64,000 nucleotides of DNA from Sneathiella sp. HT1-7 (GCF_020731145.1 NZ_JAJFZN010000006.1:62001-126000), one strand, 5' to 3'. Positions 19,566 through 29,292 are shown, counted from the first letter of the stretch. Notes: generated by a model not told the origin, from the sequence alone. Program-made: numbers and translations.

Positions 19566-20038
19566 CGTGAGGCCTCCGTTTCAGAATTCTCTGGGCAACG
19601 GAGGAACATACCGCTTGAAATCATGGTCATTTTGACCTCGTCCTTCTGGTTAAGGACTGTATGAGAAAATTTAACGAAGCCGAGTTCAGGGCGGCTTTTT
19701 GGCAAACTGCGATCAAGGACTTCCGCCTTTACATGAAGGACTTCACCGGGGCGCACAGGCTGTTTCCAGCGAAGCTGTTCAATCCCGGGTGAGCCCATGG
19801 AGGCTGAATCAATCAGGTAATTATCGACCATCATTTTCATGCACATCGAGCCTGTGTGCCAGCCGCTTGCAATAATGCCGCCGAAGAAATGCTCTTTTGC
19901 GGCGTCTTTGTCGATATGGAAAGGCTGCGGATCGAACGCGGTCGCGAATTCAATCACTTCTTCTTCCGTTACTTCATATCCGCCGAATTCCATCACCATT
20001 CCGACGGTAAAATCTTCCCAATAGCGCATTTTCTTCAC
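19562..20038 (-). CDS. MaoC-family (R)-hydratase, copy 2
   Basis: 158-aa hot-dog hydratase. The catalytic pair is Asp36/His41 in FDPQPFHID, followed by GGIIASGWHTGS and MGSPGIEQLRWKQPVRPGE. It is upstream of its paralogue in the same transcript and 61 bases downstream of ychF. No thiolase, acyl-CoA dehydrogenase or ligase gene is next to the pair, so the pathway is open. Confidence 0.9.
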   Translation of the reverse strand: MKKMRYWEDFTVGMVMEFGGYEVTEEEVIEFATAFDPQPFHIDKDAAKEHFFGGIIASGWHTGSMCMKMMVDNYLIDSASMGSPGIEQLRWKQPVRPGEVLHVKAEVLDRSLPKSRPELGFVKFSHTVLNQKDEVKMTMISSGMFLRCPENSETEASR

Positions 20039-20099
20039 CTTTTGATCTTGTTGCGATCACTCACGCATTTATTGCTTCTTCAAGGTTTGGGGCAGGGCC

Positions 20100-21197
20100 T
20101 CAGTTGGCAAACCTGAAATGCAGAACGTCACCATCCTCGACGACATATTCCTTCCCCTCTAGTCGCATGAGACCGGCATCCTTCGCGCCGGCTTCGCCGC
20201 CATGCTCTACATAGGCAGAATAAGCGATTGTTTCGGCCCGAATAAAGCCTTTTTCAAAATCTGTGTGAATGACACCTGCCGCTTGCGGCGCTTTCGTGCC
20301 TTTGGTAACGGTCCATGCACGACATTCCTTCGGGCCAACCGTGAAATAGGTAATCAGGTCGAGTAAGTCATAACCTGCGCGAATAATACGGCCAAGCCCG
20401 GTTTCACTCAGCCCGAGATCGGAGAGAAATTCGGCGCGTTCTTCCGCATCAAGCTGCGCGACTTCCGCTTCAATGGCCGCTGAAATTACAACAGTTCCCG
20501 CATGTTCAGCAGATGCCTTTTCTACGACCTTATCCGAATAGGCATTGCCAGTCGCGGCGTTTCCTTCATTGACATTGCAAACATAGAGAACCGGCTTTTG
20601 GGTCAGGAGTTGCAAATTGCGGAAAGGTTTTATTTCATCATCGGCGAGATCGACCATGCGGGCGGGCTTACCGTCGCGCAATGCCACAAGGGCGCGGTCT
20701 ATCAGCTCCGACTGCTTCTTGGCGTCCTTGTCACCGCCACGGATTTTCTTGACCAGCGCTTCGGTTCGTTTTTCAAGGCTTTCGAGATCCGCCAGCATCA
20801 GTTCGGTCTCAATCGTCTCTATATCCGAAAGCGGATCGATTTTGCCATCCACATGGGTGATATCGTCGTCGTCGAAACAGCGGACAACCTGAATAATGGC
20901 GTCTACCTCGCGGATATGCGCGAGGAACTTGTTTCCGAGACCTTCACCGCTTGCTGCGCCGCGCACGAGGCCAGCAATGTCAACAAATGTCAGCTGTGTC
21001 GGGATGAGTTCCTTCGAATGGGCAAGCTCTGTTAGCTTTATCATTCGTTCGTCAGGGACGGGAACCTGACCCAAGTTCGGTTCGATCGTGCAGAAAGGGT
21101 AGTTTTCTGCCGCTGCCTGCGCTGTTTCCGTCAGGGCGTTGAACAGAGTTGACTTGCCGACATTGGGAAGACCAACAATTCCACATTTAAACCCCAT
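20100..21197 (-). CDS. ychF: YchF (OLA1-type) ATPase
   Basis: Obg-related P-loop protein that prefers ATP and binds ribosomes. The P-loop [15 protein letters not shown] is at about residues 8-22, the switch/G3 region is [20 protein letters not shown], and the C-terminal TGS domain ends in [18 protein letters not shown]. At 365 aa it has the usual size. It starts two bases after the pth stop; the pth-ychF pairing is widespread. Confidence 0.96.
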   Translation of the reverse strand: MGFKCGIVGLPNVGKSTLFNALTETAQAAAENYPFCTIEPNLGQVPVPDERMIKLTELAHSKELIPTQLTFVDIAGLVRGAASGEGLGNKFLAHIREVDAIIQVVRCFDDDDITHVDGKIDPLSDIETIETELMLADLESLEKRTEALVKKIRGGDKDAKKQSELIDRALVALRDGKPARMVDLADDEIKPFRNLQLLTQKPVLYVCNVNEGNAATGNAYSDKVVEKASAEHAGTVVISAAIEAEVAQLDAEERAEFLSDLGLSETGLGRIIRAGYDLLDLITYFTVGPKECRAWTVTKGTKAPQAAGVIHTDFEKGFIRAETIAYSAYVEHGGEAGAKDAGLMRLEGKEYVVEDGDVLHFRFAN

Positions 21198-21199
21198 AC

Positions 21200-21805
21200 T
21201 CAGTTTCCTTCTTTCTTAACCGCACGATCTTTTTTCGGCGGTGCAATGTCGATGGCAATTTTATTCATAAAACTTGAGGCGTCTCCAGCAACGATAAGCT
21301 CAGCATGACGGGCCACGCTGTCGACGATATTTTCGACCATAGACATTTCTGCTTTTGCAAAATCTTTCAGAACATGCCCGGAAACAAGGTGTTTTTCTCC
21401 CGGATGGCCAACGCCTAGTCGGATCCGGCAAAAATCTGCGCCGATATGATCGATGATGGATCGGACTCCATTATTTCCGCCATGCCCACCGCCTGTCTTC
21501 ACACGCACCTTGCCGAGTGGTAAATCCAGCTCATCATGGAGGACAATGATATTGCCGATAGGTATTTTGTAAAACCGGGCCGCTTCGCCAACGGATTGCC
21601 CGGACAGGTTCATGTAAGTAGTAGGCTTTAGCGCAAGAACTTTCGTTCCGCCGACATTTCCCTCAGCGACGAGCCCCTGAAATCGAACGCGTTCCGGCAT
21701 AAAGGAATGGCGGCGGATAATTTCATCCACCGCCATATATCCAAAATTATGCCGGTTGCCTGCATACCCCTTGCCGGGATTTCCAAGGCCAACCAGCAAA
21801 ATCAT
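21200..21805 (-). CDS. pth: Peptidyl-tRNA hydrolase
   Basis: Releases tRNA from peptidyl-tRNA. From the chosen ATG the protein begins [20 protein letters not shown], with Asn9 and catalytic His19 in place. It continues with [13 protein letters not shown], the Asp in [15 protein letters not shown] and [13 protein letters not shown]. It has 201 aa plus a basic C-terminal tail. The frame is open upstream into rplY but that part is unrelated. It is 13 bases downstream of rplY. Confidence 0.95.
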   Translation of the reverse strand: MILLVGLGNPGKGYAGNRHNFGYMAVDEIIRRHSFMPERVRFQGLVAEGNVGGTKVLALKPTTYMNLSGQSVGEAARFYKIPIGNIIVLHDELDLPLGKVRVKTGGGHGGNNGVRSIIDHIGADFCRIRLGVGHPGEKHLVSGHVLKDFAKAEMSMVENIVDSVARHAELIVAGDASSFMNKIAIDIAPPKKDRAVKKEGN

Positions 21806-21818
21806 CTTTCCATCCCGA

Positions 21819-22478
21819 TTAGTCTTCGGATTCTTCAGCTTCTGCGCCTGTATCCTCGGCGTCAGCGCCTTCTGCGCTTTGTGCTGCTTCCTCATCTTCA
21901 GGATCTGGCTCGACGGTCGGTGCCGCAATTGTTGCAATCGTAAAGTCGCGATCCGTAATCGTCGGCTGTGCACCTTCAGGCAGGGCTACCTCAGAAATAT
22001 GAACACTATCCCCAATGTCAAAGTTCAGGAGGTCGATTTCAAGCGATTCCGGGATATTGCCGGCGGGGACCATCATTTCAACTTCATGACGGACAACATT
22101 CAGCATACCGCCGCGTTTCAGGCCAACACATTCTTCTTCATTGAGGAAGTGAACGGCAACCATAACCGCAATCTGTGATTTAGCAGAAACGCGGAGGAAG
22201 TCCACATGTACCGGCAAATCATTAATCGGGTGCAACTGCATGTCACGGGGCAGTACGTTGTGCTTGGTCGATCCAACTTCAACTGTGAAGACCGTTGACA
22301 GGAAAGCGCCTTGATTGACGGTTTTCACAAGCTCTTTGGTTTCCAGTGAAATGGAAATGGGGTCTTTTTTGTCACCATAGATGACGGCGGGAGTCCGGCC
22401 GTCACGACGCAATGCACGGGAGGTCCCCTTTCCGACCCGGTCACGCGTTTCTGCAATTAATACTGCATTTTCGCTCAT
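21819..22478 (-). CDS. rplY: 50S ribosomal protein L25/Ctc
   Basis: 5S-rRNA-binding ribosomal protein of the long Ctc type. The N-terminal L25 domain begins [30 protein letters not shown]. The C-terminal beta domain is followed by an acidic tail ([11 protein letters not shown]...AEESED). It has 219 aa from the ATG preceded by AGGAGAT; an upstream extension in the same frame has no similarity. It lies between prs and pth, the usual alphaproteobacterial order. Confidence 0.95.
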   Translation of the reverse strand: MSENAVLIAETRDRVGKGTSRALRRDGRTPAVIYGDKKDPISISLETKELVKTVNQGAFLSTVFTVEVGSTKHNVLPRDMQLHPINDLPVHVDFLRVSAKSQIAVMVAVHFLNEEECVGLKRGGMLNVVRHEVEMMVPAGNIPESLEIDLLNFDIGDSVHISEVALPEGAQPTITDRDFTIATIAAPTVEPDPEDEEAAQSAEGADAEDTGAEAEESED

Positions 22479-22503
22479 TGTATATCTCCTAAGTAACGAG
22501 CAA

Positions 22504-22557
22504 CACCGGGACGAACCCGGTGCCAAAATGGCGCGTGCCTCCAGGGGTGCCCGCGCC
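22504..22557 (-). other. Two GC-rich hairpins in the prs-rplY gap
   Basis: In the 96 bases between prs and rplY, CACCGGG (22504-22510) pairs with CCCGGTG (22516-22522), and GGCGCG (22530-22535) pairs with CGCGCC (22552-22557). In the minus-strand transcript the second hairpin is followed by ATTTT, a weak terminator or attenuator. A role in setting L25 levels is possible but not shown. Confidence 0.4.
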
Positions 22558-22574
22558 GCCTATTGCCTGTGCGA

Positions 22575-23510
22575 TTAGTCGAACAGGCTGGAAACCGAGG
22601 TTTCCTTCGAAATTCTATACATCGCCTCGCCAATCAGCGGAGCGACTGAAATTTGTCGCATCTTGCTAGAGGCACGGAATGCGTCCGTTGCCATGATGCT
22701 ATCGGTTGTAACCATCTCGTCGAGCGCAGAGTCATTAATACGCGCAATCGCGCCCCCTGACAGCACTCCGTGAGTCACGTAGCCCGAAACACTTTTCGCA
22801 CCTTTGTCCATCAAAGCTTTGGCGGCATTACATAATGTACCGGCGCTATCCACGATATCATCGACCAAGATGCAACGCTGATCCTTGACGTCACCGATAA
22901 TATTCATCACTTCTGAAACACCGGCTTTTTCCCGGCGCTTATCCACGATTGCAAGGTCGGCGTCAAGTCTTTTGGCGTAGGCACGGGCGCGGACAACGCC
23001 GCCTACGTCGGGGGAGACAATAGTAATGTCGCCGCCCTTACCGTAATGCGCCTCAATATCGGGAACAATAACCGGGGCGGAGAACAGATTGTCGGTGGGG
23101 ATATCGAAAAATCCCTGGATCTGTCCAGCATGAAGATCCATGGTCAAAACCCGGTCCGCACCTGCGGTGGTAATAAGGTTCGCGACCAGTTTTGCGGAGA
23201 TGGGTGTTCTGGGCCCCGGTTTCCGATCCTGACGGGCATACCCGAAATACGGAAGAACCGCCGTGATTCTTGATGCCGATGATCGTTTCAGCGCATCAAT
23301 GCAAACCAGAAGTTCCATCAAATGGTCATTTGCGGGAAATGAGGTTGGCTGGACAACGAAAAGGTCCTCGCCGCGCACATTTTCGTGAATTTCAACGAAA
23401 ACCTCCATGTCCGAGAAGCGACGGACATCCGCATCTGTCAAAGGAAGTTTGAGATAGTTGGTGATGGCTTCCGCCAACGGTCGGTTGCCATTTCCCGAAA
23501 GCACTTTCAT
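22575..23510 (-). CDS. prs: Ribose-phosphate pyrophosphokinase
   Basis: Makes PRPP from ribose-5-phosphate and ATP for nucleotide, His and Trp synthesis. Visible are [25 protein letters not shown], the flexible-loop region [40 protein letters not shown] and the PRPP-binding loop [18 protein letters not shown]. At 311 aa it is standard. It heads the prs-rplY-pth-ychF-maoC-maoC series; its promoter should lie in the 158 bases upstream. Confidence 0.97.
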   Translation of the reverse strand: MKVLSGNGNRPLAEAITNYLKLPLTDADVRRFSDMEVFVEIHENVRGEDLFVVQPTSFPANDHLMELLVCIDALKRSSASRITAVLPYFGYARQDRKPGPRTPISAKLVANLITTAGADRVLTMDLHAGQIQGFFDIPTDNLFSAPVIVPDIEAHYGKGGDITIVSPDVGGVVRARAYAKRLDADLAIVDKRREKAGVSEVMNIIGDVKDQRCILVDDIVDSAGTLCNAAKALMDKGAKSVSGYVTHGVLSGGAIARINDSALDEMVTTDSIMATDAFRASSKMRQISVAPLIGEAMYRISKETSVSSLFD

Positions 23511-23668
23511 AGGAACGTTCCTTTAGTCAGTAGAGGGTTTTTCCAGTTAAAACACACTGCCCCTCGCGCGAAAATGAACGAGTTGGCGTTGGCGGGCGGA
23601 ACTTACCAAGGCACTCAAGCCCTGTAAACGCATTAACGCCCTTTTTTAATGGAAATTGTAAAATAACA

Positions 23669-24520
23669 TCAAGATTTTGACTTAAAATAGTCCGGCTCAC
23701 TTTTTTTCAGAAGATCATAGACGCCGCCGGCGCCTCCGCGAGCCGCCAGGCGGGCAACATTGCCCCATGCACCGTTTAGCGAGCCAGACCTGATTCTGTT
23801 GCGTTGCCTGATCTCACCGACTTGTTCGCCATTCCGGCGTTCCAAACTCCAGACGAGTTCAATCACCTGGGTTTCAAGTTTCGGCGGCGTAATTTCTGCA
23901 TGTCCGCGGACAATAAAATTCGCGCCCGCTTCGGTTGGCAAAACATCAAGACCTAGTCGAACCAGCTCATCCTGAATAGCCGCAGCGAGACTCTCCGAGC
24001 CATCACCTGGGGCACCTTCGACAATAGGAACGAAAATAATGGGTTTATTAATTACCGCGAAATTTATGCCATCGCCACCAAGCAGTTTATCGATATCGCT
24101 GGCGGATTTGACAGCCAGAGCCTCGATCGTTTCCGGGGATATTTCTGCAGGGCTTTCTGCGCCGTTGAGTTTTTCGAGTGCGTAGAGTCCTGTATCGCGG
24201 TTCTGTGGGTCGAAAATTGCCCAATTGAGATAGCGCCCGCCATCCTTGTCAATAATATTGCCTCGCACGTAATAGCGGTTTGGTGCAGCAGCGCCGGAGA
24301 AGGCTGCAATTCCAAGACCCTGAAGTTTTGTGGCGATGGCCTTTTCAAGGCCTGCGGGACCGTCCTTTAAGGGTTCCACATACAGTGCTGCGCGGGGCCC
24401 AGGCGCGGCGCGCCAGGAAGCTTTGGCTTCCGGCTGAAAGGGGCGTTCCAGTGGCTGACAGCTGACGAGAGCGATAGCCAGTACCGCCATTAATGCCTTT
24501 ATGACAAAACTACATCGCAC
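23669..24520 (-). CDS. Putative lipoprotein, function unknown
   Basis: I do not recognise the family. A signal peptide (SFVIKALMAVLAIALVSC) ends in a lipobox with Cys about 20 residues from the start. The roughly 260-aa mature part alternates short beta-like and charged segments with no catalytic motif that I can name. It ends near ARGGAGGVYDLLKK. GTG at 24520 is preferred; TTG at 24529 is also possible. Its start overlaps a 21-codon ORF, and it ends the lgt-methyltransferase-pgeF run. Lgt, needed to lipidate it, is encoded four genes upstream. Confidence 0.75.
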   Translation of the reverse strand: MRCSFVIKALMAVLAIALVSCQPLERPFQPEAKASWRAAPGPRAALYVEPLKDGPAGLEKAIATKLQGLGIAAFSGAAAPNRYYVRGNIIDKDGGRYLNWAIFDPQNRDTGLYALEKLNGAESPAEISPETIEALAVKSASDIDKLLGGDGINFAVINKPIIFVPIVEGAPGDGSESLAAAIQDELVRLGLDVLPTEAGANFIVRGHAEITPPKLETQVIELVWSLERRNGEQVGEIRQRNRIRSGSLNGAWGNVARLAARGGAGGVYDLLKKSEPDYFKSKS

Positions 24521-24575
24521 AGGTTGCAAGCACTCCCAGAAGACAAATCACGATAAAGATGACCATATACGGCAT
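24510..24575 (-). CDS. Possible 21-aa single-span membrane peptide
   Basis: ATG at 24575 follows AGAGGGGTAAA, a good ribosome-binding site, and TAG lies at 24510-24512. The product MPYMVIFIVICLLGVLATC plus two residues is almost entirely hydrophobic, a single membrane span. Its last codons overlap the start of the lipoprotein gene, so it could be a leader that couples translation, a genuine small membrane protein, or chance. It lies 23 bases downstream of pgeF on the same strand. Confidence 0.4.
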   Translation of the reverse strand: MPYMVIFIVICLLGVLATCAM

Positions 24576-24598
24576 TTTACCCCTCTTTCACAAGTGTG

Positions 24599-25363
24599 TT
24601 AGCCGTTAAGGGCGATAGCGGACAGCTGTCGACCGTAATCAGATTCCCCTCTTTTTACCATACGTCGGTAGCTGAAAAACTGATCCTCTTCAGCGCATGT
24701 GTCATTCTCTAGATGATCAATGCCGCCGATCCCCGCCTTTTCAAGTGCTTCCCTCACATAACCGGTTAAATCGAACATATAGCGATCTGGGTTATCCGAG
24801 GGGATAAAGAATTTCTCTGCGGCGGGATCGTGGTTGAGAAAAGGTGTCGGGAATTCCGGGCCGACTTCATATGATTTCTGGGCAATAGCCGGACCGATGG
24901 CCGCTTTGATATTTTGCTTTCTAGCGCCGAGTTTGGTCATTTCCTCAACGACACCGGCACTGATATTGCCGAGAGCACCTTTCCATCCGGAATGGGCTGC
25001 GCCAATCACACCGTTTTCTACATCCGCAAACAAGACCGGAACGCAATCAGCCGTCAGAATACCGAGCGCTATTCCTGGAACAGTTGTTACCATGGCATCC
25101 GCCTTTGGCCGCGGGTCCAAGCGCTTCGTATCATTAAGAACAAGAACCTCGGTGCTGTGGATCTGGTAAACAGTCCGAAGAGCATCGGCCGATTGTCCGA
25201 TCATGGCCATGGCACGAGATCGGTTTTCTGTTACGCATGCCGGATCATCTTTTGAGCCGGGTCCGCAATTGAGGCCCCTGTAAAGTCCATCTGACACACC
25301 GCCATCACGCGTAAAGAAGCCATGTGCAAGGGCATCACTTTCAAATATACGACTTTTCAGCAT
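24599..25363 (-). CDS. pgeF: Peptidoglycan editing factor PgeF (YfiH/LACC1 family)
   Basis: Copper-free laccase-domain protein; E. coli PgeF removes misincorporated L-Ser from cell-wall precursors and relatives act on purine nucleosides. The metal-site motifs are Q-I-HSTEVL, TADCVPVLFAD and GAAHSGWKGAL, with the Cys and two His residues intact. CAEEDQFFSYRR lies near the end. At 254 aa it has normal length. It starts one base after the upstream methyltransferase stop. Confidence 0.93.
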   Translation of the reverse strand: MLKSRIFESDALAHGFFTRDGGVSDGLYRGLNCGPGSKDDPACVTENRSRAMAMIGQSADALRTVYQIHSTEVLVLNDTKRLDPRPKADAMVTTVPGIALGILTADCVPVLFADVENGVIGAAHSGWKGALGNISAGVVEEMTKLGARKQNIKAAIGPAIAQKSYEVGPEFPTPFLNHDPAAEKFFIPSDNPDRYMFDLTGYVREALEKAGIGGIDHLENDTCAEEDQFFSYRRMVKRGESDYGRQLSAIALNG

Positions 25364-25364
25364 C

Positions 25365-26429
25365 CTAACTCCCGAACCCTTCCGTGGCGGTGGGCATATT
25401 ATGAGATAAAGCCATGACTTTGAAAAGGGTTCCCATTTCGGAAGTGCTTGTTAATCGGCGAAGCTGCGCGTCGAGCTTTTTCTTTTGCGTCTCATTTGCC
25501 TTCTGGCTAAGCATGTGATGGCGTGCCTCTATACCGAGACGTTCCAGAAAACGTCCCTGCGACGTCGGACCTTGAACGGAAATGTCACGGGCAGACGCGA
25601 TATTCTTGTGTGTCGCAAATTTAACATGGGCGGTTAGATCGGATTCTCCGGGATCGTTTAAGGGGTCAACATGTCCATGGCCCTTTACCGCCTGAAAGCT
25701 ATCGCCAAGCAGAGTATCAGATGCACCATAATCGATAATCAGCGCGGCGCCGTTGTTTACGAAAAGAAGTTCGCTGATCCGGCTAATGATTTCCTCTCCG
25801 TCCGGGCAGGTCTCGAAAATATCATCATCTGCGCCAGCCGGTATTTGATCAAAGGAGGTTGGTTCCGGCGCCAAGGTAAAGACGAATTCGCTCTCGGTCG
25901 TTGTCACTAGGCGCTCATACCATTCACTCTCTCTATAACAGTATTGATGGATAGGAAGGGCATCAAAAAATTCGTTGGCAATCAGAATAACCGGCGCGCC
26001 ATCAATGTCAGGGAGGGCATCATGCCAGGAAATGTCGTAACCGACCAGAGCAGTTGCTTGCTTGGCTTTTAAACGAGGACTGTTTTCAACAAGGTGAATT
26101 TGTGCCGCCGCCAAAAATTCTGGCGCGACACGGGCGCCCCTTAAGGCATCTGTCATTAAAGTGCCGTTGCCCGGACCAAGTTCAATCAAATGGAATTTTG
26201 ACGGACTGCCCAGTTTGAACCAGACATCAACCGCCCATAGCCCAATAAGTTCGCCAAACATCTGGCTGATTTCCGGCGCGGTGATAAAATCACCCTGTTC
26301 GCCGAAGGGCTCTTGCCGGGAATAATACCCATACTCCGGATGTCCAAGCGAGGCTTTCATAAATTTATATAGTGAAATCGGGCCGTTCTTCTCTATCTCT
26401 GCCGCCAGGATCTTGCCAAGTTCATTCAT
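25365..26429 (-). CDS. MidA/NDUFAF7-like SAM-dependent methyltransferase
   Basis: Class I methyltransferase of 354 aa. The N-terminal GPISLYKFMKASLGHPEYGYYS, then GDFITAPEISQMFGELIGLW, the SAM-binding HLIELGPGNGTLMTD and IANEFFDALPIHQ are hallmarks of the family. The mitochondrial homologue methylates an arginine of complex I NDUFS2; a like role here is inference. Its start overlaps the lgt stop by four bases. Confidence 0.92.
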   Translation of the reverse strand: MNELGKILAAEIEKNGPISLYKFMKASLGHPEYGYYSRQEPFGEQGDFITAPEISQMFGELIGLWAVDVWFKLGSPSKFHLIELGPGNGTLMTDALRGARVAPEFLAAAQIHLVENSPRLKAKQATALVGYDISWHDALPDIDGAPVILIANEFFDALPIHQYCYRESEWYERLVTTTESEFVFTLAPEPTSFDQIPAGADDDIFETCPDGEEIISRISELLFVNNGAALIIDYGASDTLLGDSFQAVKGHGHVDPLNDPGESDLTAHVKFATHKNIASARDISVQGPTSQGRFLERLGIEARHHMLSQKANETQKKKLDAQLRRLTSTSEMGTLFKVMALSHNMPTATEGFGS

Positions 26430-27235
26430 GCGGTCTTACGGGTGGGACGGAACATGAAATAAAGGCCGACTATCAGCATCGGCAGGGAGAGAAGCTGACC
26501 CATTGTCAAACCGCCGGCGAGAAATCCGAGATAAGCATCCGGTTCACGGAAAAACTCGACAATGACGCGGGCGACGGCATATCCCGCAAAAAAGAGGCCC
26601 ATTATGAACCCTGGCTTCTCTGCAAAGCGGGTTTTTCGGAAAATGAGCAGGATCACAAACAGCACAGCGCCTTCGAGAAGTGCTTCATAGAGTTGGCTTG
26701 GGTGTCGGGGTAAGTCGCCCCCACCCGGGAAAAGCACGCCCCAGGGAACGTCCGTTGCTCTCCCGTAAAGCTCGCCATTGATAAAATTGGCGATCCGCCC
26801 AAAGAAGAGCCCGACCGGTACAACCGTTGCCAATAAATCGCCGAACTCCAGAATGACAATCTTCTGAAAACGGCAATAGAGGATTGTTGCAATTACAACG
26901 CCGAGGAAGCCTCCATGGAAGGACATACCACCTTGCCAAACCATGAATATTTCCGAGGGATTGCTCAGATAATGGTCTGGCTTATAGAACAGGACATAGC
27001 CGAGACGTCCGCCAAGAATGACGCCAAGCGTTGCCCAGATCAGGAACTCATCAACCTGCTTTGCGGAGATGTTCGAGCTTTCCGATCCGGCAAGCCGCAT
27101 CATTAGGCGCCAGCCAATGATCAGTCCAGCAACATAGGCGAGGGCATACCAGCGTATGGCAAAGGGCCCAATCTGAAAAATGACGGGGTCGATTTCTGGA
27201 AACGCGATCGCCGTGAAAAGGGTCGATAATATCAT
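26426..27235 (-). CDS. lgt: Prolipoprotein diacylglyceryl transferase
   Basis: Inner-membrane enzyme that transfers diacylglycerol to the lipobox Cys. From the ATG chosen (MILSTLFTAIAFPEIDPVIF) it has 269 aa and about seven membrane segments. The catalytic motifs are seen in GGMSFHGGFLGV and the Lgt signature GRIANFINGELYGR, ending in RHPSQLYEALLEG. A longer frame upstream is unrelated in sequence. It begins the minus-strand run to the lipoprotein and diverges from ubiK. Confidence 0.95.
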   Translation of the reverse strand: MILSTLFTAIAFPEIDPVIFQIGPFAIRWYALAYVAGLIIGWRLMMRLAGSESSNISAKQVDEFLIWATLGVILGGRLGYVLFYKPDHYLSNPSEIFMVWQGGMSFHGGFLGVVIATILYCRFQKIVILEFGDLLATVVPVGLFFGRIANFINGELYGRATDVPWGVLFPGGGDLPRHPSQLYEALLEGAVLFVILLIFRKTRFAEKPGFIMGLFFAGYAVARVIVEFFREPDAYLGFLAGGLTMGQLLSLPMLIVGLYFMFRPTRKTA

Positions 27236-27347
27236 CGGGGTACTATATAAAGCTCTTGAAAATAATCGCAAGCAAATCAGGGCAAAGAGGTTGCTTTCGC
27301 TTGCCGCTGTCGCCATTATGAACGGGAAATTTTGAGGACCCAACGCG

Positions 27348-27662
27348 ATGCAGACAAACTCACGGCTTTTTGATGATCTGGCCCGCCTTGCCACAGGCGC
27401 CCTCGGGACGGCGCAGGGTGTGAAAACGGAGTGGGAAAATCTTTTTCATCAGCGGTTGGAGCGCTTTATCAGCGAGATGGATCTTGTCCCGCGGGAAGAG
27501 TTTGATGCCGTCAAGGCTATGGCAACTCTCGCGCGGGAGGAAAATGATGCGCTGAAAGAACGTCTTACTGTGTTGGAAGAAAAAATCGAGGCTCTCTCCA
27601 AAACGCCACGACCGCGCAAGGCGGCTCCGGCGAAGGCTAAATCTACCACCCCGAAAAAATAG
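27348..27662 (+). CDS. ubiK: UbiK-family ubiquinone accessory factor (BMFP domain)
   Basis: 104-aa protein of the BMFP/YqiC family, an accessory factor of aerobic ubiquinone synthesis. It starts with LFDDLARLATGALGTAQGVK, has DLVPREEFDAVKAMA.LARE in the middle, then a leucine-zipper-like coiled coil (ENDALKERLTVLEEKIEAL) and an Ala/Lys/Pro tail. These are the family hallmarks. It is divergent from lgt, a common arrangement in alphaproteobacteria. Confidence 0.92.
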   Translation: MQTNSRLFDDLARLATGALGTAQGVKTEWENLFHQRLERFISEMDLVPREEFDAVKAMATLAREENDALKERLTVLEEKIEALSKTPRPRKAAPAKAKSTTPKK

Positions 27663-27698
27663 ATACCCTGGCAACAAGAGTTTGCGACTGACGCATAT

Positions 27699-27707
27699 TT
27701 ATCCACA
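27699..27707 (+). other. Isolated DnaA box
   Basis: TTATCCACA, the exact high-affinity DnaA 9-mer, occurs in the 227-base gap between ubiK and the YbjN gene. No second box lies close by. A single site could titrate DnaA or regulate a neighbour, or be chance. A GC-rich interrupted hairpin at 27826-27860 lies just ahead of the YbjN gene. Confidence 0.35.
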
Positions 27708-27889
27708 AGAAATATAGCTATGGGCCATATTCTTTGTTGCGCCGCAACTCAAGGCGGATTACGCTAGATTTATGGTGTTGCGAAAATTGTAGCACCATAT
27801 ATGGCCTGTAGTAGATTTCCTTACCGGCTGAGCGTTGAGGTCAGTAGCAGAGCGCCAGCCGACGGGATGGTTCTGAAAGGAATGCCTCC

Positions 27890-28396
27890 ATGACGTCCTT
27901 GTACCTCACGCGCGAAGAACTCGAAGAATCCAACCCCCTCGATCTTATAGAGAGCATTATTGCCGATAACGACTGGTCGTTTGATCGTCAGGGTAACAAT
28001 GAGCTCACTGTCGGTGTTGAAGGGAGTTGGTGCCAATATCATCTCTGGTTTTCCTGGCGGTCTGATCTTCGGGCCCTACATTTTTCTTGTGCATATGACG
28101 TTAAGATTCCGGAACGGCAGTATGGCTCCGTTTATGAGTTGCTGGCGCGTGTCAACGAGCGCATGCCGGTTGGTCATTTTGACACTTGGCGGGAAGAAGG
28201 AATGATCCTGTTCCGTCATTCACTGTTGCTGAGCGGCGCCTGCGTTGTCACCAATGAACAGATCCAGACGTTAGTCGAGATCGGTATGAGTGAACTCGAA
28301 AAATTCTATCCGGCAATTCAATTTTGCCTCTGGGGTGGTAAAACCCCTGAAGACGCTATTGAGGCGGCTATGTTTGAAACGATGGGTGAGGCATAG
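27890..28396 (+). CDS. YbjN domain-containing protein
   Basis: 168-aa cytoplasmic protein of the YbjN/type III chaperone-like family. Characteristic parts are LDLIESIIADNDWSFDR..NNELTV, WCQYHLWFSWRSDLRALHFSC, NERMPVGHFDTW.EEGMILFRHSL and FYPAIQFCLWGGKTPEDAIEAAMFET. Biochemical role is not established. It is two bases ahead of proC, and the YbjN-proC pairing recurs in alphaproteobacteria. Confidence 0.88.
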   Translation: MTSLYLTREELEESNPLDLIESIIADNDWSFDRQGNNELTVGVEGSWCQYHLWFSWRSDLRALHFSCAYDVKIPERQYGSVYELLARVNERMPVGHFDTWREEGMILFRHSLLLSGACVVTNEQIQTLVEIGMSELEKFYPAIQFCLWGGKTPEDAIEAAMFETMGEA

Positions 28397-28398
28397 GA

Positions 28399-29211
28399 AT
28401 GAACCTTTCCCTGCTGCTTGTCGGTTGCGGCAAGATGGGGCAGGCAATGCTCGGTGGTTGGATCGATCATGATATCGATCCGGCCAATATTGTTGTCATC
28501 GATCCCAATTCTGATAACCTTGACGTTGCCCTGAAGCTGGGTTGTCTGGGCCTAAGTTCCGCATCTGAAATCCCAAGTGATTTTCAACCGGATGTGATTG
28601 TCCTCGCCGTCAAGCCGCAGGTTATTGGTGATGTCCTGCCGATGTTTCGGGCTTTTGCTGAGAAGGGAAGCCTTGTTATTTCGATTGCTGCGGGCACGAG
28701 AATTGAAACGTTCGAAACGGCGTTTGGTAAGGCCTCCGCCATTGTTCGGGCGATGCCTAATACCCCCGCCGCCATTCATCAGGGAATGATTGTCTGCTGT
28801 CCCAATGGACATGTTTCTTCCGGTCAGAAGGATTATTGTGACCGCCTTATGTTGGCTATTGGATCAGTTGCCTGGATTGAAGAAGAAGGTTTTATGGATG
28901 CGGTAACCGGGTTGTCCGGCTCAGGCCCCGCCTATGTTTTTTATATGATTGAAGCGATGACAGCTGCCGGTTTAAAAGCCGGATTGCCTGAAGACCTGGC
29001 CGTGCAGCTTGCGCAGGAAACCGTTGCCGGGGCAGGGGCCCTTGCCCGTCAATCTGAGGAGACAGCAGCACAGCTTCGAAAAAACGTCACAAGCCCGAAC
29101 GGTACGACCGCCGCAGGGCTTGATGTGCTGATGAACGAGAAGAATGGCCTTGGCCCTTTGATGGAAAAGACTGTCGCGGCCGCTACTGCTAGATCCAAAG
29201 AACTGGGTTAA
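28399..29211 (+). CDS. proC: Pyrroline-5-carboxylate reductase
   Basis: Final step of proline synthesis, NAD(P)H-dependent. Rossmann motif VGCGKMGQAMLGGW at the N-terminus, VILAVKPQ-like strand (IVLAVKPQVI), RAMPNTPA and the signature VTGLSGSGPAYVFYMIEAM..AG are all present, ending with the TSPNGTTAAGLDVL dimer region. 270 aa, full length. It is coupled to the YbjN gene. Confidence 0.96.
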   Translation: MNLSLLLVGCGKMGQAMLGGWIDHDIDPANIVVIDPNSDNLDVALKLGCLGLSSASEIPSDFQPDVIVLAVKPQVIGDVLPMFRAFAEKGSLVISIAAGTRIETFETAFGKASAIVRAMPNTPAAIHQGMIVCCPNGHVSSGQKDYCDRLMLAIGSVAWIEEEGFMDAVTGLSGSGPAYVFYMIEAMTAAGLKAGLPEDLAVQLAQETVAGAGALARQSEETAAQLRKNVTSPNGTTAAGLDVLMNEKNGLGPLMEKTVAAATARSKELG

Positions 29212-29292
29212 GTAAATAAACTCTACGATATTCTCTTTAAAGGTGTGCAAAAATATCTATATACTCTTTATGCTCATGGTGAGGATAGAGTA

